Of a stretch of 64,000 bases of DNA, positions 34,844-42,772 are shown piece after piece. The translations under genes and the position numbers were made by a program. This DNA is from Planctomycetota bacterium (GTDB taxonomy: Bacteria; Planctomycetota; UBA8108; JACQVS01): NCBI GenBank assembly GCA_028280485.1, contig JANQLS010000003.1, forward strand, positions 62,001 to 126,000, given 5' to 3'. Below the pieces are notes generated by a model, which saw only the letters and a list, made by a program, of their open reading frames with translations, was not told where the DNA came from and did not search any database. Position 1 is the stretch's first letter. The number at the start of each line of letters is the position of its first letter.

Positions 34844-35353
34844 ATGAAAAAGGGCAGCAACAACAGACTTAAACTTCACGAGATCATCTTACTCATCGGG
34901 TTGATTTACTTCTTTGCTTTGATCTTTGTACCTGCGCTTCAACCAGATGGAACAATTCTTGATGAAGAAAAAATTCCGCCTGAAATAAATTGGGCAGGTG
35001 GAAAACTATGCTTGTTTAAAACGATTTATAAAAATAAAGAGGGAGATATATCAAAATATGCCGTCTATTGGTATTCCCCTGGGAACGATACGGACTATAC
35101 ATTTTCATTAGATTATAGTGAGGCGCCCATTTTCGATATCCTTCCGGATGGAAGATTTGGAATGGTTGTAGGAGGCGATGGGATAGCTTATAACCTAAAA
35201 ATTTATGATAAGAGCTTCAGTGGAAAAGCTTTTTACATGGAGACTCGAGAAAAAGCAGAGAGTATTCTGTTTGCATTAGCGAATGGTGAAGAAGTCGTCC
35301 TCGAAGACAATTCAGATATTGTTGATTGCTCATCCGAATCAGCGACATATTGA
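34844..35353 (+). CDS. Membrane-anchored hypothetical protein, module A copy 1
   Basis: 169 residues with a start at ATG 34844 preceded by AGGGG. One hydrophobic helix (IILLIGLIYFFALIFVPAL) lies near residues 14-32, followed by a globular domain of about 120 residues. No named family is recognised. It is clearly paralogous to the 157-residue product of 40882-41355. Both have the anchor, then N/PWxGGxxxL, YAVYW, LPDGRFGM/LPGDRLGM, YNLxI and a final YxExREKAExxL...GxEVxL. A convergent gene for a multi-span membrane protein follows at 35428, and its homologue also neighbours the other copy. Confidence 0.75.
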   Translation: MKKGSNNRLKLHEIILLIGLIYFFALIFVPALQPDGTILDEEKIPPEINWAGGKLCLFKTIYKNKEGDISKYAVYWYSPGNDTDYTFSLDYSEAPIFDILPDGRFGMVVGGDGIAYNLKIYDKSFSGKAFYMETREKAESILFALANGEEVVLEDNSDIVDCSSESATY

Positions 35354-35427
35354 AAACTTTGCTTTAGCTGCCTGAGTAATGCATGAAGAAGGTCAGACAC
35401 AGGCCTTACGCCTTCAGGCTTAAATCC

Positions 35428-35940
35428 TTAGTCTTCATTAACCTCCCAATAATTCTCAGGTCCAAAAAAACCCCACCCTCTTTGTCCTGATTCCTTATCA
35501 ATGTAAAAATAAAATAGTATTAGAAATACGAAAACTGAAGCGAACATCAAGCTTGATATGATGAAAGAAAATTTTCTACCCCCTGAAAAATCAGATTTAG
35601 ATAAAGTTGCACGGATCAATAAAGCTCCGCCTAAGCACCAAAGAAATGGGGCGAAAAGCCCTATCCAAGGGAGTCCATACACATCTAAGTAGACTAAGTA
35701 GGTTGAAGCTCCACTTTTATTTAGCCATCCCTTACTTGGGTTGGGAGTTTTTGAAGCTGCTGCTGGTTCCTCAAGAGGAGTCTTAATGTAAAACTCAAGA
35801 AGCGGCAACAGCCAAGCAAAAAATAAGAGTATGCCCACCCAAAACAAAACCTTAGAAAGACCTTTCGTTCGGCATCTATAAAAGAGCAGTAGCAATGGTA
35901 AAGGTAATGCAATTCCAGCAAGTAGAAAGAGCGTTGTCAT
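35428..35940 (-). CDS. Multi-span membrane hypothetical protein, module B intact copy
   Basis: 170 residues with about four transmembrane helices: residues 3-20 (LFLLAGIALPLPLLLLFY), 30-50, 88-110 (FAPFLWCLGGALLI) and 125-148. A soluble loop between helices 2 and 3 contains TPLEEPAAASKTPNPSKGW. The C-terminus has WGFFGPENYW. It is homologous throughout to the interrupted frame at 40078-40680. Function unknown. It faces the module A gene at 34844 tail to tail with a 74-bp gap, so the pair may be functionally linked but not co-transcribed. Confidence 0.72.
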   Translation of the reverse strand: MTTLFLLAGIALPLPLLLLFYRCRTKGLSKVLFWVGILLFFAWLLPLLEFYIKTPLEEPAAASKTPNPSKGWLNKSGASTYLVYLDVYGLPWIGLFAPFLWCLGGALLIRATLSKSDFSGGRKFSFIISSLMFASVFVFLILFYFYIDKESGQRGWGFFGPENYWEVNED

Positions 35941-36021
35941 GTAAGTACGCTTCGAATGAATTTAAATTTTCAATGTTATAAATCGCCGAAGGTCACCTCT
36001 CAGAAGAACTTCAACTGGAAC

Positions 36022-36795
36022 TTAATCCCCCAGTTTTTTAAGTGCTGATCGTGCTGAATCTATAACGCTTCCTGAATATATTTCACAATTCTTAGAACTA
36101 TACCTCAGCCTATCCCAGTTCCTTCCAATTCTGAACTTAAGAGAATTATCATCGCAGATATCTTTTAAAAGTGGCTTAAGGGACGGCGGTGAGATTTTCA
36201 CCTCGTCCCAAGCCCATTTATTTGAATTAAAGCCCGATATCTCGATCTTTTGCTCCAGGCTGGCGAGTGGAGCAAGAGAAGATTGAAATGAAGCTTTTGT
36301 GACGAAAGTCCTCTTTGTGTTCGGCCCCGGCTCTAATATTTGGTAAAGCATTATCGAGCGAAGAGGGTCATTGACCTTTTCTTCATCCCCATAGATGAGA
36401 AGCACCACAATGATTACTATTTTTTCGAATCTTTGATCATTGTTAGTAAGTTCGTTAAAGAGGAGCGGAAGTGAAGATTCACCAATTCCAGATAATGCTT
36501 GAATCAGCCCATGATCAAAATAAATGGTTTTCTTGCCATGAACATTAGAACCCAAAATTGCTTCACTTTTCCCATCAACTTGGAGTTGCTTTTTATATTC
36601 TAAAATGAGTTGAGGAACGATCTCTGCCCCATATTTTGCAAGGTCATCAGCCGCTTGTTCACGAACTTCGGCATCTCTTGAGTAGAGTCCCTCAAGGCTA
36701 TCCTTAATTATATAGTGATCAATGATGATAGGAATAAGTAAAGCCATTATCGCCACGACGAATATCGCTAATATGATCACAACCTTTTTCCCCAT
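36022..36795 (-). CDS. Membrane-anchored HEAT-like repeat protein
   Basis: 257 residues. The ATG at 36795 has GAGGTTGGA upstream. The N-terminal helix (VVIILAIFVVAIMALLIPIII) is a membrane anchor. The following region (LEGLYSRDAEVREQAADDLAKYGAEIVPQLI) is a typical HEAT-like helical hairpin, with two or three weaker repeats until about residue 150. The C-terminal part (SLAPLASLEQKIEISGFN... to RSALKKLGD) is unassigned. HEAT units bind other proteins, so a scaffold or sensing role is possible. It lies 81 bp upstream of module B on the same strand and may share its transcript. Confidence 0.65.
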   Translation of the reverse strand: MGKKVVIILAIFVVAIMALLIPIIIDHYIIKDSLEGLYSRDAEVREQAADDLAKYGAEIVPQLILEYKKQLQVDGKSEAILGSNVHGKKTIYFDHGLIQALSGIGESSLPLLFNELTNNDQRFEKIVIIVVLLIYGDEEKVNDPLRSIMLYQILEPGPNTKRTFVTKASFQSSLAPLASLEQKIEISGFNSNKWAWDEVKISPPSLKPLLKDICDDNSLKFRIGRNWDRLRYSSKNCEIYSGSVIDSARSALKKLGD

Positions 36796-37407
36796 TCCAA
36801 CCTCAATGTATCATTTGAAAAACTTTTTGAGCTTACCGGCCTTAGACTCAGTAAATACCTCCCCGATCTCCCCACAGACTTCAACAGGATAACAAAACCA
36901 CCTCATTTCAGCATCGAGCGCAAACTTCAGATGTGAGCGAGGCTCCAGTGCTGTATATGGACGAAGTTTGTGAGTCACTTAAAACTCCATAAAATAGGCT
37001 GGGCTTGTGGGTCCGCCCAAGTCAAGCTTTGCGCGACCCACAGACCGAAATCCCAACGCACTTAAAGCCACAACCGAGCCACTAACATCAAAAACTCTAT
37101 CTCCAACCAGAGTTTGATTCCGAATCAATGACTCCGAAAAAAACAACCAAAACGTTCAAATAATCATCGCCCCACCCGACAACCCAAAAAACATAGCCCC
37201 CGTAAACTACTTAATTTCAATATCTTAAGATAAATCCCTTCTACGCCATAAATATTTTAAAAACTTAAATTGTTAAATAATAACAATTTTGGAGGTTTAA
37301 CCCTCGAACACCTCCAACAACAAACTCGGAGGGGGAATTCTCGAGAAAATTCGTTCTATTCGTTCAAAAATCACTCTACTTCAACTCTACTTGGAATAGG
37401 TTTAGAA
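36796..37407. other. Intergenic region
   Basis: Divergent gap between the HEAT-like gene and the fasciclin gene. No credible additional gene; the 46 codons in frame upstream of the fasciclin start look non-coding. AT-rich near 37200-37290, where the fasciclin promoter probably lies. Confidence 0.4.
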
Positions 37408-38334
37408 ATGAAAAGTCATATCAAACTACTCTCTACACTCTCACTTCTCTCACTGGTAGCCCTGGGCGTCAATGCCTGCAACACCAGCCCCAAAGCCCCA
37501 ATCAGCAGCGAACAAAAAACGATCGTTCAAACTGCCATCAAAGCTGGCCAATTTAAAACGCTCGTCGCGGCCCTCAAACACACCGGCCTCGATGCCACGA
37601 TGAACTCCGACGGCCCCTTCACCGTATTCGCCCCGAGTGACGAAGCCTTTAGCAAACTTCCCGCAGGTACCCTGGAATCACTCCTGAAGCCAGAGAACAA
37701 AAACCTCCTGACTTCAATCCTGACTTATCACGTCGTCAGCGGCAAAGTTCCCGCCAAAGAAGCAATGAAGCTGCAATCAGCGGGCACTGTGAACGGCCAG
37801 CGTTTGAATATTAGCCTAAATGACAAAACCTTAAGTATCGGTAAGGCTAACGTTGTCAAGGCAGACATCTATTGCTCAAACGGAGTCATCCACGTGATTG
37901 ACACCGTGATGATCCCTTCTTCAGACTCCATCATCAACACAGCAATTAAAGCAGGATCCTTCAACACCCTGGCCGCTGCACTGAAAGCCGGCAACTTGAT
38001 TGAAGCATTAGAAGGAAAAGGTCCCTTCACCGTCTTCGCACCCACTGACGAAGCCTTTAATAAACTCCCAAAAGAAACTTTGACCAGCCTTCTCCAACCG
38101 GAAAACATTTCCCAACTCCAAGCGATCCTCAAGTACCACGTTGTATCCGGACGAATCTACAGCCCCGATGCATTAAAGCTTAAGGAAGCCAACACCCTGC
38201 ACGGTTCATCAATCAAAGTTCATGTCAAAAATGGGGCTGCCATGGTGAATGAATCAAAACTCATCAAGACAGACATCGATGCCAGCAATGGCGTCATTCA
38301 TGTCATTGACACGGTTCTTATCCCCACGACATAG
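37408..38334 (+). CDS. Exported protein with two fasciclin (FAS1) domains
   Basis: 308 residues from ATG 37408 ([11 protein letters not shown]), chosen because it opens a signal sequence; the frame is open further upstream without signal features. The sequence GVNAC at residues 20-24 is a weak lipobox, so it may be a lipoprotein. Two FAS1 domains lie at about 34-165 and 170-305. Each has the FAS1 boxes: [35 protein letters not shown] and [18 protein letters not shown] in the first, and [18 protein letters not shown] and [18 protein letters not shown] in the second. FAS1 domains mediate adhesion. The two copies are very similar, indicating an internal duplication. A terminator-like hairpin follows. 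Confidence 0.88.
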   Translation: MKSHIKLLSTLSLLSLVALGVNACNTSPKAPISSEQKTIVQTAIKAGQFKTLVAALKHTGLDATMNSDGPFTVFAPSDEAFSKLPAGTLESLLKPENKNLLTSILTYHVVSGKVPAKEAMKLQSAGTVNGQRLNISLNDKTLSIGKANVVKADIYCSNGVIHVIDTVMIPSSDSIINTAIKAGSFNTLAAALKAGNLIEALEGKGPFTVFAPTDEAFNKLPKETLTSLLQPENISQLQAILKYHVVSGRIYSPDALKLKEANTLHGSSIKVHVKNGAAMVNESKLIKTDIDASNGVIHVIDTVLIPTT

Positions 38335-38391
38335 GCTGCAGCAGTCTCTTCCCCAGAGAACTCTTAACGCAGCCTTTTGTCCCTACACTCT

Positions 38392-38423
38392 GAGCCCCTG
38401 AATCCCCAGTTCGGGGGCTCTTT
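38392..38423 (+). terminator. Hairpin after the fasciclin gene, duplicated at 45989
   Basis: GAGCCCC / GGGGCTC with extra pairs TGAA/TTCG, followed by TTTAAA. About 60 bp around it matches 45961-46020, so it is also a repeat. Confidence 0.7.
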
Positions 38424-38468
38424 AAATCCAAAAAGAAAAACATAAATCCTGGAACGTGAGGAAAACCC

Positions 38469-39971
38469 ATGTTTAAAAAAATTAGTTCGCTCTTTTGCGC
38501 TCTCTTTCTACTTAGCGCCTCTTCTCTTTCGGCCTCCACTCAATTAAGAGTATTACATCTCTCACCCGATGCCCCCGCAGTGGATATCTGGGTGGATGGA
38601 AGCGTTGCACTTAGCGATGTGCCTTTTCAAGGCGTCAGCGATTACCTTGAAATTGAGGCCGGCGAATACCGCATTCAAGTGACCCCTACCGGAGAAACAG
38701 AACCGGTCGTCATCGATGCCACAGTCAACCTCGACGACAATACGACTTATTCAGTAGCGGCTACGGGCTTGTTAGCTGATGAATCCATCAGCCCTCTAGT
38801 CATTGTTGATAACACTGAAAATGAATCGGGGCTCGCTAAAGTTCGATTCAGCCACACCTCACCCGATGCCCCACCTGTTGATGTGGCACTTCAAGGGGGA
38901 GATGTTTTATTTCCAAATCGCGCTTTTGGCGAGACTTCAGATTACATTTCTGTTCCTGAAGGAACCTATGACTTAGAAGTTCGCTTGGCCGGAACTCCTG
39001 ACGTAGTTTTAAATCTTCCAGGAGTCGCGCTCAGTGCCCAAACCAACTACCACGTTTTTGCGATCGGCTTGGTTGGAGATACAACTTTGGCAGCCCTTCC
39101 CACGGTGATCTCTGAGGCCGGCCCCGCGGAGGTACGAGTAGCTCATTTATCTCCCGACGCGCCTTCTGTTGATGTTTGGGTGGACGGCGAGATTGCTCTA
39201 GCGAATGTGCCCTTTAAAACCGTAAGCGAATACCTCAACCTCTCCAAAGGAGAACACCAAATTCAAGTGACTCCAACTGGTGAAACCGAACCTGTAGTTA
39301 TCGATGCTGTAGTCAACCTCGATGGCGATACGGCTTACACGGTAGCTGCAACCGGATTACTATCTGAAAATGACTTACAGCCCACCATCTTTGTTGATGA
39401 CCGAACACCAGTTGAAGGCAAAGCAAAGGTACGGGTGATCCACACTTCTCCAGATGCCCCAGCAGTTGATATCAATGTGGCTAATGGCCCCACAATTATT
39501 AGCGACCTTGAATTCAGAAGCGCCAGTGAAACCCTGATCCTCGACTCAGGAGTGGTCCACCTAGAAGTACGGGTTTCAGAAAATTCTGCTCTCGCCCTAG
39601 AGGTACCAGGAGTGGAGCTTGAAGCCGGAAAAATTCTCACTGTATTTGCAGTAGGAACTTTGGCAGAAGAGACTCTATCAGTACTTCCAGTATTTGATTT
39701 CGAAGAACAATTTGTTCGGGCAGACGCCAATGGTGATTTCTCAGTCAATATCTCCGACCCCATCTTCACCTTGAGGTATCTCTTTTTAGGTCTAAGTAAC
39801 GATGAGGTCATCTGTGGAGATGCTGCTGACTCCAATGACAATGGTCATATTCAAATTTCTGATGCTATCTACACCTTGACCTATCTTTTCCTTGGAGGCT
39901 CAGAACCACCATCACCCTTCCCCATGGCTGGCGCTGATCCGACAGGTGATGCGCTTAGGTGCAAATCTTGA
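38469..39971 (+). CDS. Exported protein with four DUF4397 domains and dockerin-like tail
   Basis: 500 residues with a signal peptide ending near LSA (residue 22). Four tandem domains of the DUF4397 type occupy about 24-118, 120-215, 220-315 and 317-412. Each opens with a VRVxHxSPDAPxVD motif and ends with a Y.VAA.G or VFAVG strand. Domains 1 and 3 are nearly identical (IQVTPTGETEPVVIDA in both), and domains 2 and 4 are closer to each other, so a two-domain unit was duplicated. Residues 415-500 are the duplicated dockerin-like tail, ending in DPTGDALRC. It has GAGGA seven bases before the ATG. The likely location is the cell surface or exterior; its ligand is unknown. Confidence 0.87.
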   Translation: MFKKISSLFCALFLLSASSLSASTQLRVLHLSPDAPAVDIWVDGSVALSDVPFQGVSDYLEIEAGEYRIQVTPTGETEPVVIDATVNLDDNTTYSVAATGLLADESISPLVIVDNTENESGLAKVRFSHTSPDAPPVDVALQGGDVLFPNRAFGETSDYISVPEGTYDLEVRLAGTPDVVLNLPGVALSAQTNYHVFAIGLVGDTTLAALPTVISEAGPAEVRVAHLSPDAPSVDVWVDGEIALANVPFKTVSEYLNLSKGEHQIQVTPTGETEPVVIDAVVNLDGDTAYTVAATGLLSENDLQPTIFVDDRTPVEGKAKVRVIHTSPDAPAVDINVANGPTIISDLEFRSASETLILDSGVVHLEVRVSENSALALEVPGVELEAGKILTVFAVGTLAEETLSVLPVFDFEEQFVRADANGDFSVNISDPIFTLRYLFLGLSNDEVICGDAADSNDNGHIQISDAIYTLTYLFLGGSEPPSPFPMAGADPTGDALRCKS

Positions 39972-40034
39972 GTCAACTCCTAAATTAGTAAAGCTAATTG
40001 CATCTTATAAATGTGCGCACCTAACCTCCAAGTG

Positions 40035-40069
40035 GCCCCTGCTGTTTGTTAACAGCGGGGGCTTTTTTT
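40035..40069 (+). terminator. Rho-independent terminator after the DUF4397 gene
   Basis: Stem GCCCCTGCTGTT / AACAGCGGGGGC with loop TGTT, followed by seven T residues. Confidence 0.85.
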
Positions 40070-40077
40070 ATATCGAA

Positions 40078-40680
40078 TTACTCAAAGGGCCCAAAAAAAT
40101 CCCACTTGCTTTCGCCTAATCCCCAATTTATCAGGTAAAAATAGTAGGCCAATAAGAAGATCACTGAAACAAACAACGAGCTGGCAATGATCAGGGAAGG
40201 CTTCCTGCCTGGTGAAACTTTATATTTAGCAAACGAGGGATAGATTAATAGTGCTCCGCCGAGGCCCCAAAGAAAAGGAGAATAAATGATTGCCCAAGGA
40301 GCTGCATGAGCATCCAAGTAGAGGATGAAATTGGATTCTCTCATTTTAGAAAAGAATCCTTGTTGACTTGGATTCGGAGTTTTCGATGCTGAGGCTGGCT
40401 ATTCAAGCGGGGCCTTTTCGATAAACGCTATCGCAAGGACTGGCGAGAGTACACCACCGAGAACTAAGAGAATACCCACTCCGAGCAAGCCCCTTGAAAT
40501 GATTTTTTTGGGCCACTTGTAAAAGAGTAAGAGCAAGGGTAAGGGTAAAAGAATTCCTGCAAATAGAATAAGCGTTATGATGAAATGTTGCGACCCAGCT
40601 TTATCAAAACGACTGGTGGTGGGCTCTATTTCTCTGTTGGGGTAAGTGCAATTTCTTGAGATGTTGGGTTGGCTGAGCAA
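40078..40680 (-). pseudogene. Interrupted module B membrane protein
   Basis: Two frames in register, separated by a single TAG at 40399-40401, together reproduce the intact homologue at 35428-35940. The upstream half has TLILFAGILLPLPLLLLFYKW and ends EKAPLE. Reading through the stop gives PASASKTPNPSQQGF, matching PAAASKTPNPSKGW of the intact copy. The second half then matches through SPFLWGLGGALLI to WDFFGPF. The stop replaces one Glu of the PLEEPA segment, a one-base change from GAG. There is no frameshift. A start near the first hydrophobic residue is uncertain; the only upstream ATG at 40680 adds a non-homologous leader. It could also be a sequencing error or a readthrough stop. Confidence 0.75.
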
Positions 40681-40881
40681 TTCATTATTGAAGGCATAAT
40701 AGTAAGAATCAAACCCAAGAATCGATGATTTAAGTTAGAAATCATGAATAGATCCTTACGATCTTAATATATGATCTTCAATAAGATAAAGCCCTACTTA
40801 GCCGAAACCGATCATCAGTATAAAATACGCGGAAAGCCCTATTACCCAAGCAAAAATCCCGTTGAGTGAACTCATATAAGA

Positions 40882-41355
40882 ATGAACTTCGCAAATTACC
40901 TCGATCGATTGATAACAAATTTGATCATTCTCATGCTGGTGGTCTTTCCATGTGTTTACCTCTATTTTTCAATCTTTCCAGCAGAGGGGCAGGTTATCAA
41001 CCAAGACCAAACTTACCTCAACATCCCGTGGCAAGGTGGAGAGATATACCTCGACGAAACTATATTTCATTATTCAGAAGGCCAAAAATCAGACTATGCC
41101 GTCTATTGGTCGAAAGATTCTACTCCCTCCAAAAACGACCCACTATTAACTTCCAGCGTTGAAAAACCAACCGTAAAGCTACTACCAGGGGATCGTTTGG
41201 GAATGATCGCTGGTGATGAAAGAAATAAATACAATCTCTACATTCTGCATTCGGATGGCAAAAACGATAAACAAGTTTATATCGAATCGCGAGAGAAGGC
41301 TGAAGCTCTATTGAATGAAATGGTTGAAGGGAAAGAGGTAGAATTGTCGGAGTGA
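40882..41355 (+). CDS. Membrane-anchored hypothetical protein, module A copy 2
   Basis: 157 residues from ATG 40882. One hydrophobic helix lies near residues 12-31 (NLIILMLVVFPCVYLYFSIF), followed by a single globular domain. It is paralogous to 34844-35353, sharing IPWQGGEIYL, DYAVYW, LPGDRLGMIAG, KYNLYIL, VYIESREKAEALL and GKEVELS in the same order. No known family. In this locus it is divergent from the interrupted module B gene 200 bp away, whereas in the other locus the two genes converge. The sequence therefore shows co-duplication with inversion of one partner, or two independent insertions. Confidence 0.75.
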   Translation: MNFANYLDRLITNLIILMLVVFPCVYLYFSIFPAEGQVINQDQTYLNIPWQGGEIYLDETIFHYSEGQKSDYAVYWSKDSTPSKNDPLLTSSVEKPTVKLLPGDRLGMIAGDERNKYNLYILHSDGKNDKQVYIESREKAEALLNEMVEGKEVELSE

Positions 41356-41461
41356 TTGTTATCACGACACCAGACCTGAGAGATATCAAGGGGAAAGCGC
41401 GGGACATTGTTGCTGGTTGTTGGTTTGACTGAATTGTCAAATCAAAGCTTTTTGTAACCTA

Positions 41462-41490
41462 TCCCTCGCTTACGCTTCGGGCTTGGAGGG
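41462..41490 (+). repeat. CCCTCGC/CTTCGGG dispersed repeat
   Basis: Reads tccctcgcttacgcttcggg then cttggaggg. It lies just past the 3' end of the gene at 41517. Confidence 0.75.
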
Positions 41491-41516
41491 CTTATTAACA
41501 TATTGAGTTCGATCCA

Positions 41517-42566
41517 CTATTTCTTTCTTGGATCTTCTTTATAGGATTTACCGCATGTTCGACAGATGACGACCCAAGGTAAATCTGGGGAAAAACTCGG
41601 AGAAGTATCATCAAACTTGAATTCAATTCCGGAACAAATGGGGCATTTAAAATTGGTTTCTCGAATACTCTTAAAAAATTCTAAGCACTCTAGATTTTTA
41701 ATTCTCTTAAGAGCTTTTATTTCTTCTGGTGTTTTGCCGTACCACTCAGATTTCCGCGCCTCTTCCTTGATTTTTTCATGCTCTAATTCAAAGAATCTCT
41801 TATAGAATTTCAATTCTAATTGAATACAGAATAATATTCTTTCCCAAGGATCGTAAACTGCTTCATCACTCAGCATCGGCTCCAACCGCATTGAGGCTTC
41901 AGCTAATCCAACCTTGTCACCGGGAAAGCTTAAATAGAAATAATCGAGAACCTCCTCAAAATAGAGTTTAATCAGCTCGGTTTTTAATAATTGACTTAAA
42001 CAATCATTCAATCCTTCATCACAACGGGGATCAGCTTCTTCGATAATTTTGTAAATCCCGGCAATACTCTCAACCCATTCAATAGGATCAAACCTTAATT
42101 CCAAATTCCGTTCGGGATAAACTCTTCCAAAACCCTGCCTCGAAAAATAACCAAGAAAATTATTCAAAATAAAAAACAACCCCTTACTTGGATCAATCCA
42201 CTTGGAACGATCAAGTACAATACGCCCAGAAATAAGCGGAATGTAATATTTCACCCCAGATCTTCTCCTCCCCATACAAAAATAAAAATCACCATGCAAA
42301 CAGCAGTCGCCAGAAATTGATGGGTCCGTGTCATAAATAAAATGATCCCTTTCAAATTCCACGAAGCCCTTTTCATTAATAGTGAATCCTCCAATATGCC
42401 TGGGAGAATATGTTTTTGTCCTTAATCCTTGTTCAATTAAGAGATGCTCGACCTGGTGCAACCAAACATGAGAGAGGAGAGGGTTACTTCTATGCACAGC
42501 CAATAGGCTTAGATGCTCTAAACAAATATTGGGGTTTTTATTCCGAACCCATAATCGATCTTCCAT
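41517..42566 (-). CDS. Hypothetical protein with C-terminal zinc ribbon
   Basis: A 349-residue soluble protein of no recognised family. The C-terminal 45 residues form a zinc ribbon with two knuckles, CPICSG and CRTCGK, 29 residues apart. Preceding it is a helical charged region (KFYKRFFELEHEKIKEEARK). The N-terminal part contains RNKNPNICLEHL, CCLHGDFYFCMGRRR and PLISGRIVLDRSKW, which suggest a small beta domain. Base composition looks more AT-rich than in the flanking housekeeping genes, in keeping with the accessory character of 34.8-42.6 kb. It is flanked on both sides by CCCTCGC-type repeats (41462 and 42738). Confidence 0.6.
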   Translation of the reverse strand: MEDRLWVRNKNPNICLEHLSLLAVHRSNPLLSHVWLHQVEHLLIEQGLRTKTYSPRHIGGFTINEKGFVEFERDHFIYDTDPSISGDCCLHGDFYFCMGRRRSGVKYYIPLISGRIVLDRSKWIDPSKGLFFILNNFLGYFSRQGFGRVYPERNLELRFDPIEWVESIAGIYKIIEEADPRCDEGLNDCLSQLLKTELIKLYFEEVLDYFYLSFPGDKVGLAEASMRLEPMLSDEAVYDPWERILFCIQLELKFYKRFFELEHEKIKEEARKSEWYGKTPEEIKALKRIKNLECLEFFKSIRETNFKCPICSGIEFKFDDTSPSFSPDLPWVVICRTCGKSYKEDPRKK

Positions 42567-42737
42567 ATTAAATTCTCAATTTCATAGGTGAAATTATTTG
42601 GAGTTTTCTTTTCGCCCATAGAAGAATACGTCACACACTACCTACTTCACTTCAGCTTTCACAGTGATTTAATTGACAGTTGTCACTTTGACTTTGTGCC
42701 CCAACGAATTGAATAATAAAAATAAATCTGAATTCCA

Positions 42738-42766
42738 TCCCTCGCTTACGCTTCGGGCTTGAAATG
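42738..42766 (+). repeat. CCCTCGC/CTTCGGG dispersed repeat
   Basis: Reads tccctcgcttacgcttcggg then cttgaaatg. This is the best match to the consensus. Confidence 0.8.
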
Positions 42767-42772
42767 GATAGG

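Noticed and set aside
34529..42600. Genomic island inserted in tRNA-Phe
   Set aside because: The region looks accessory, but no integrase is present and no second copy of the tRNA 3' end was noticed, so an integration event cannot be supported.
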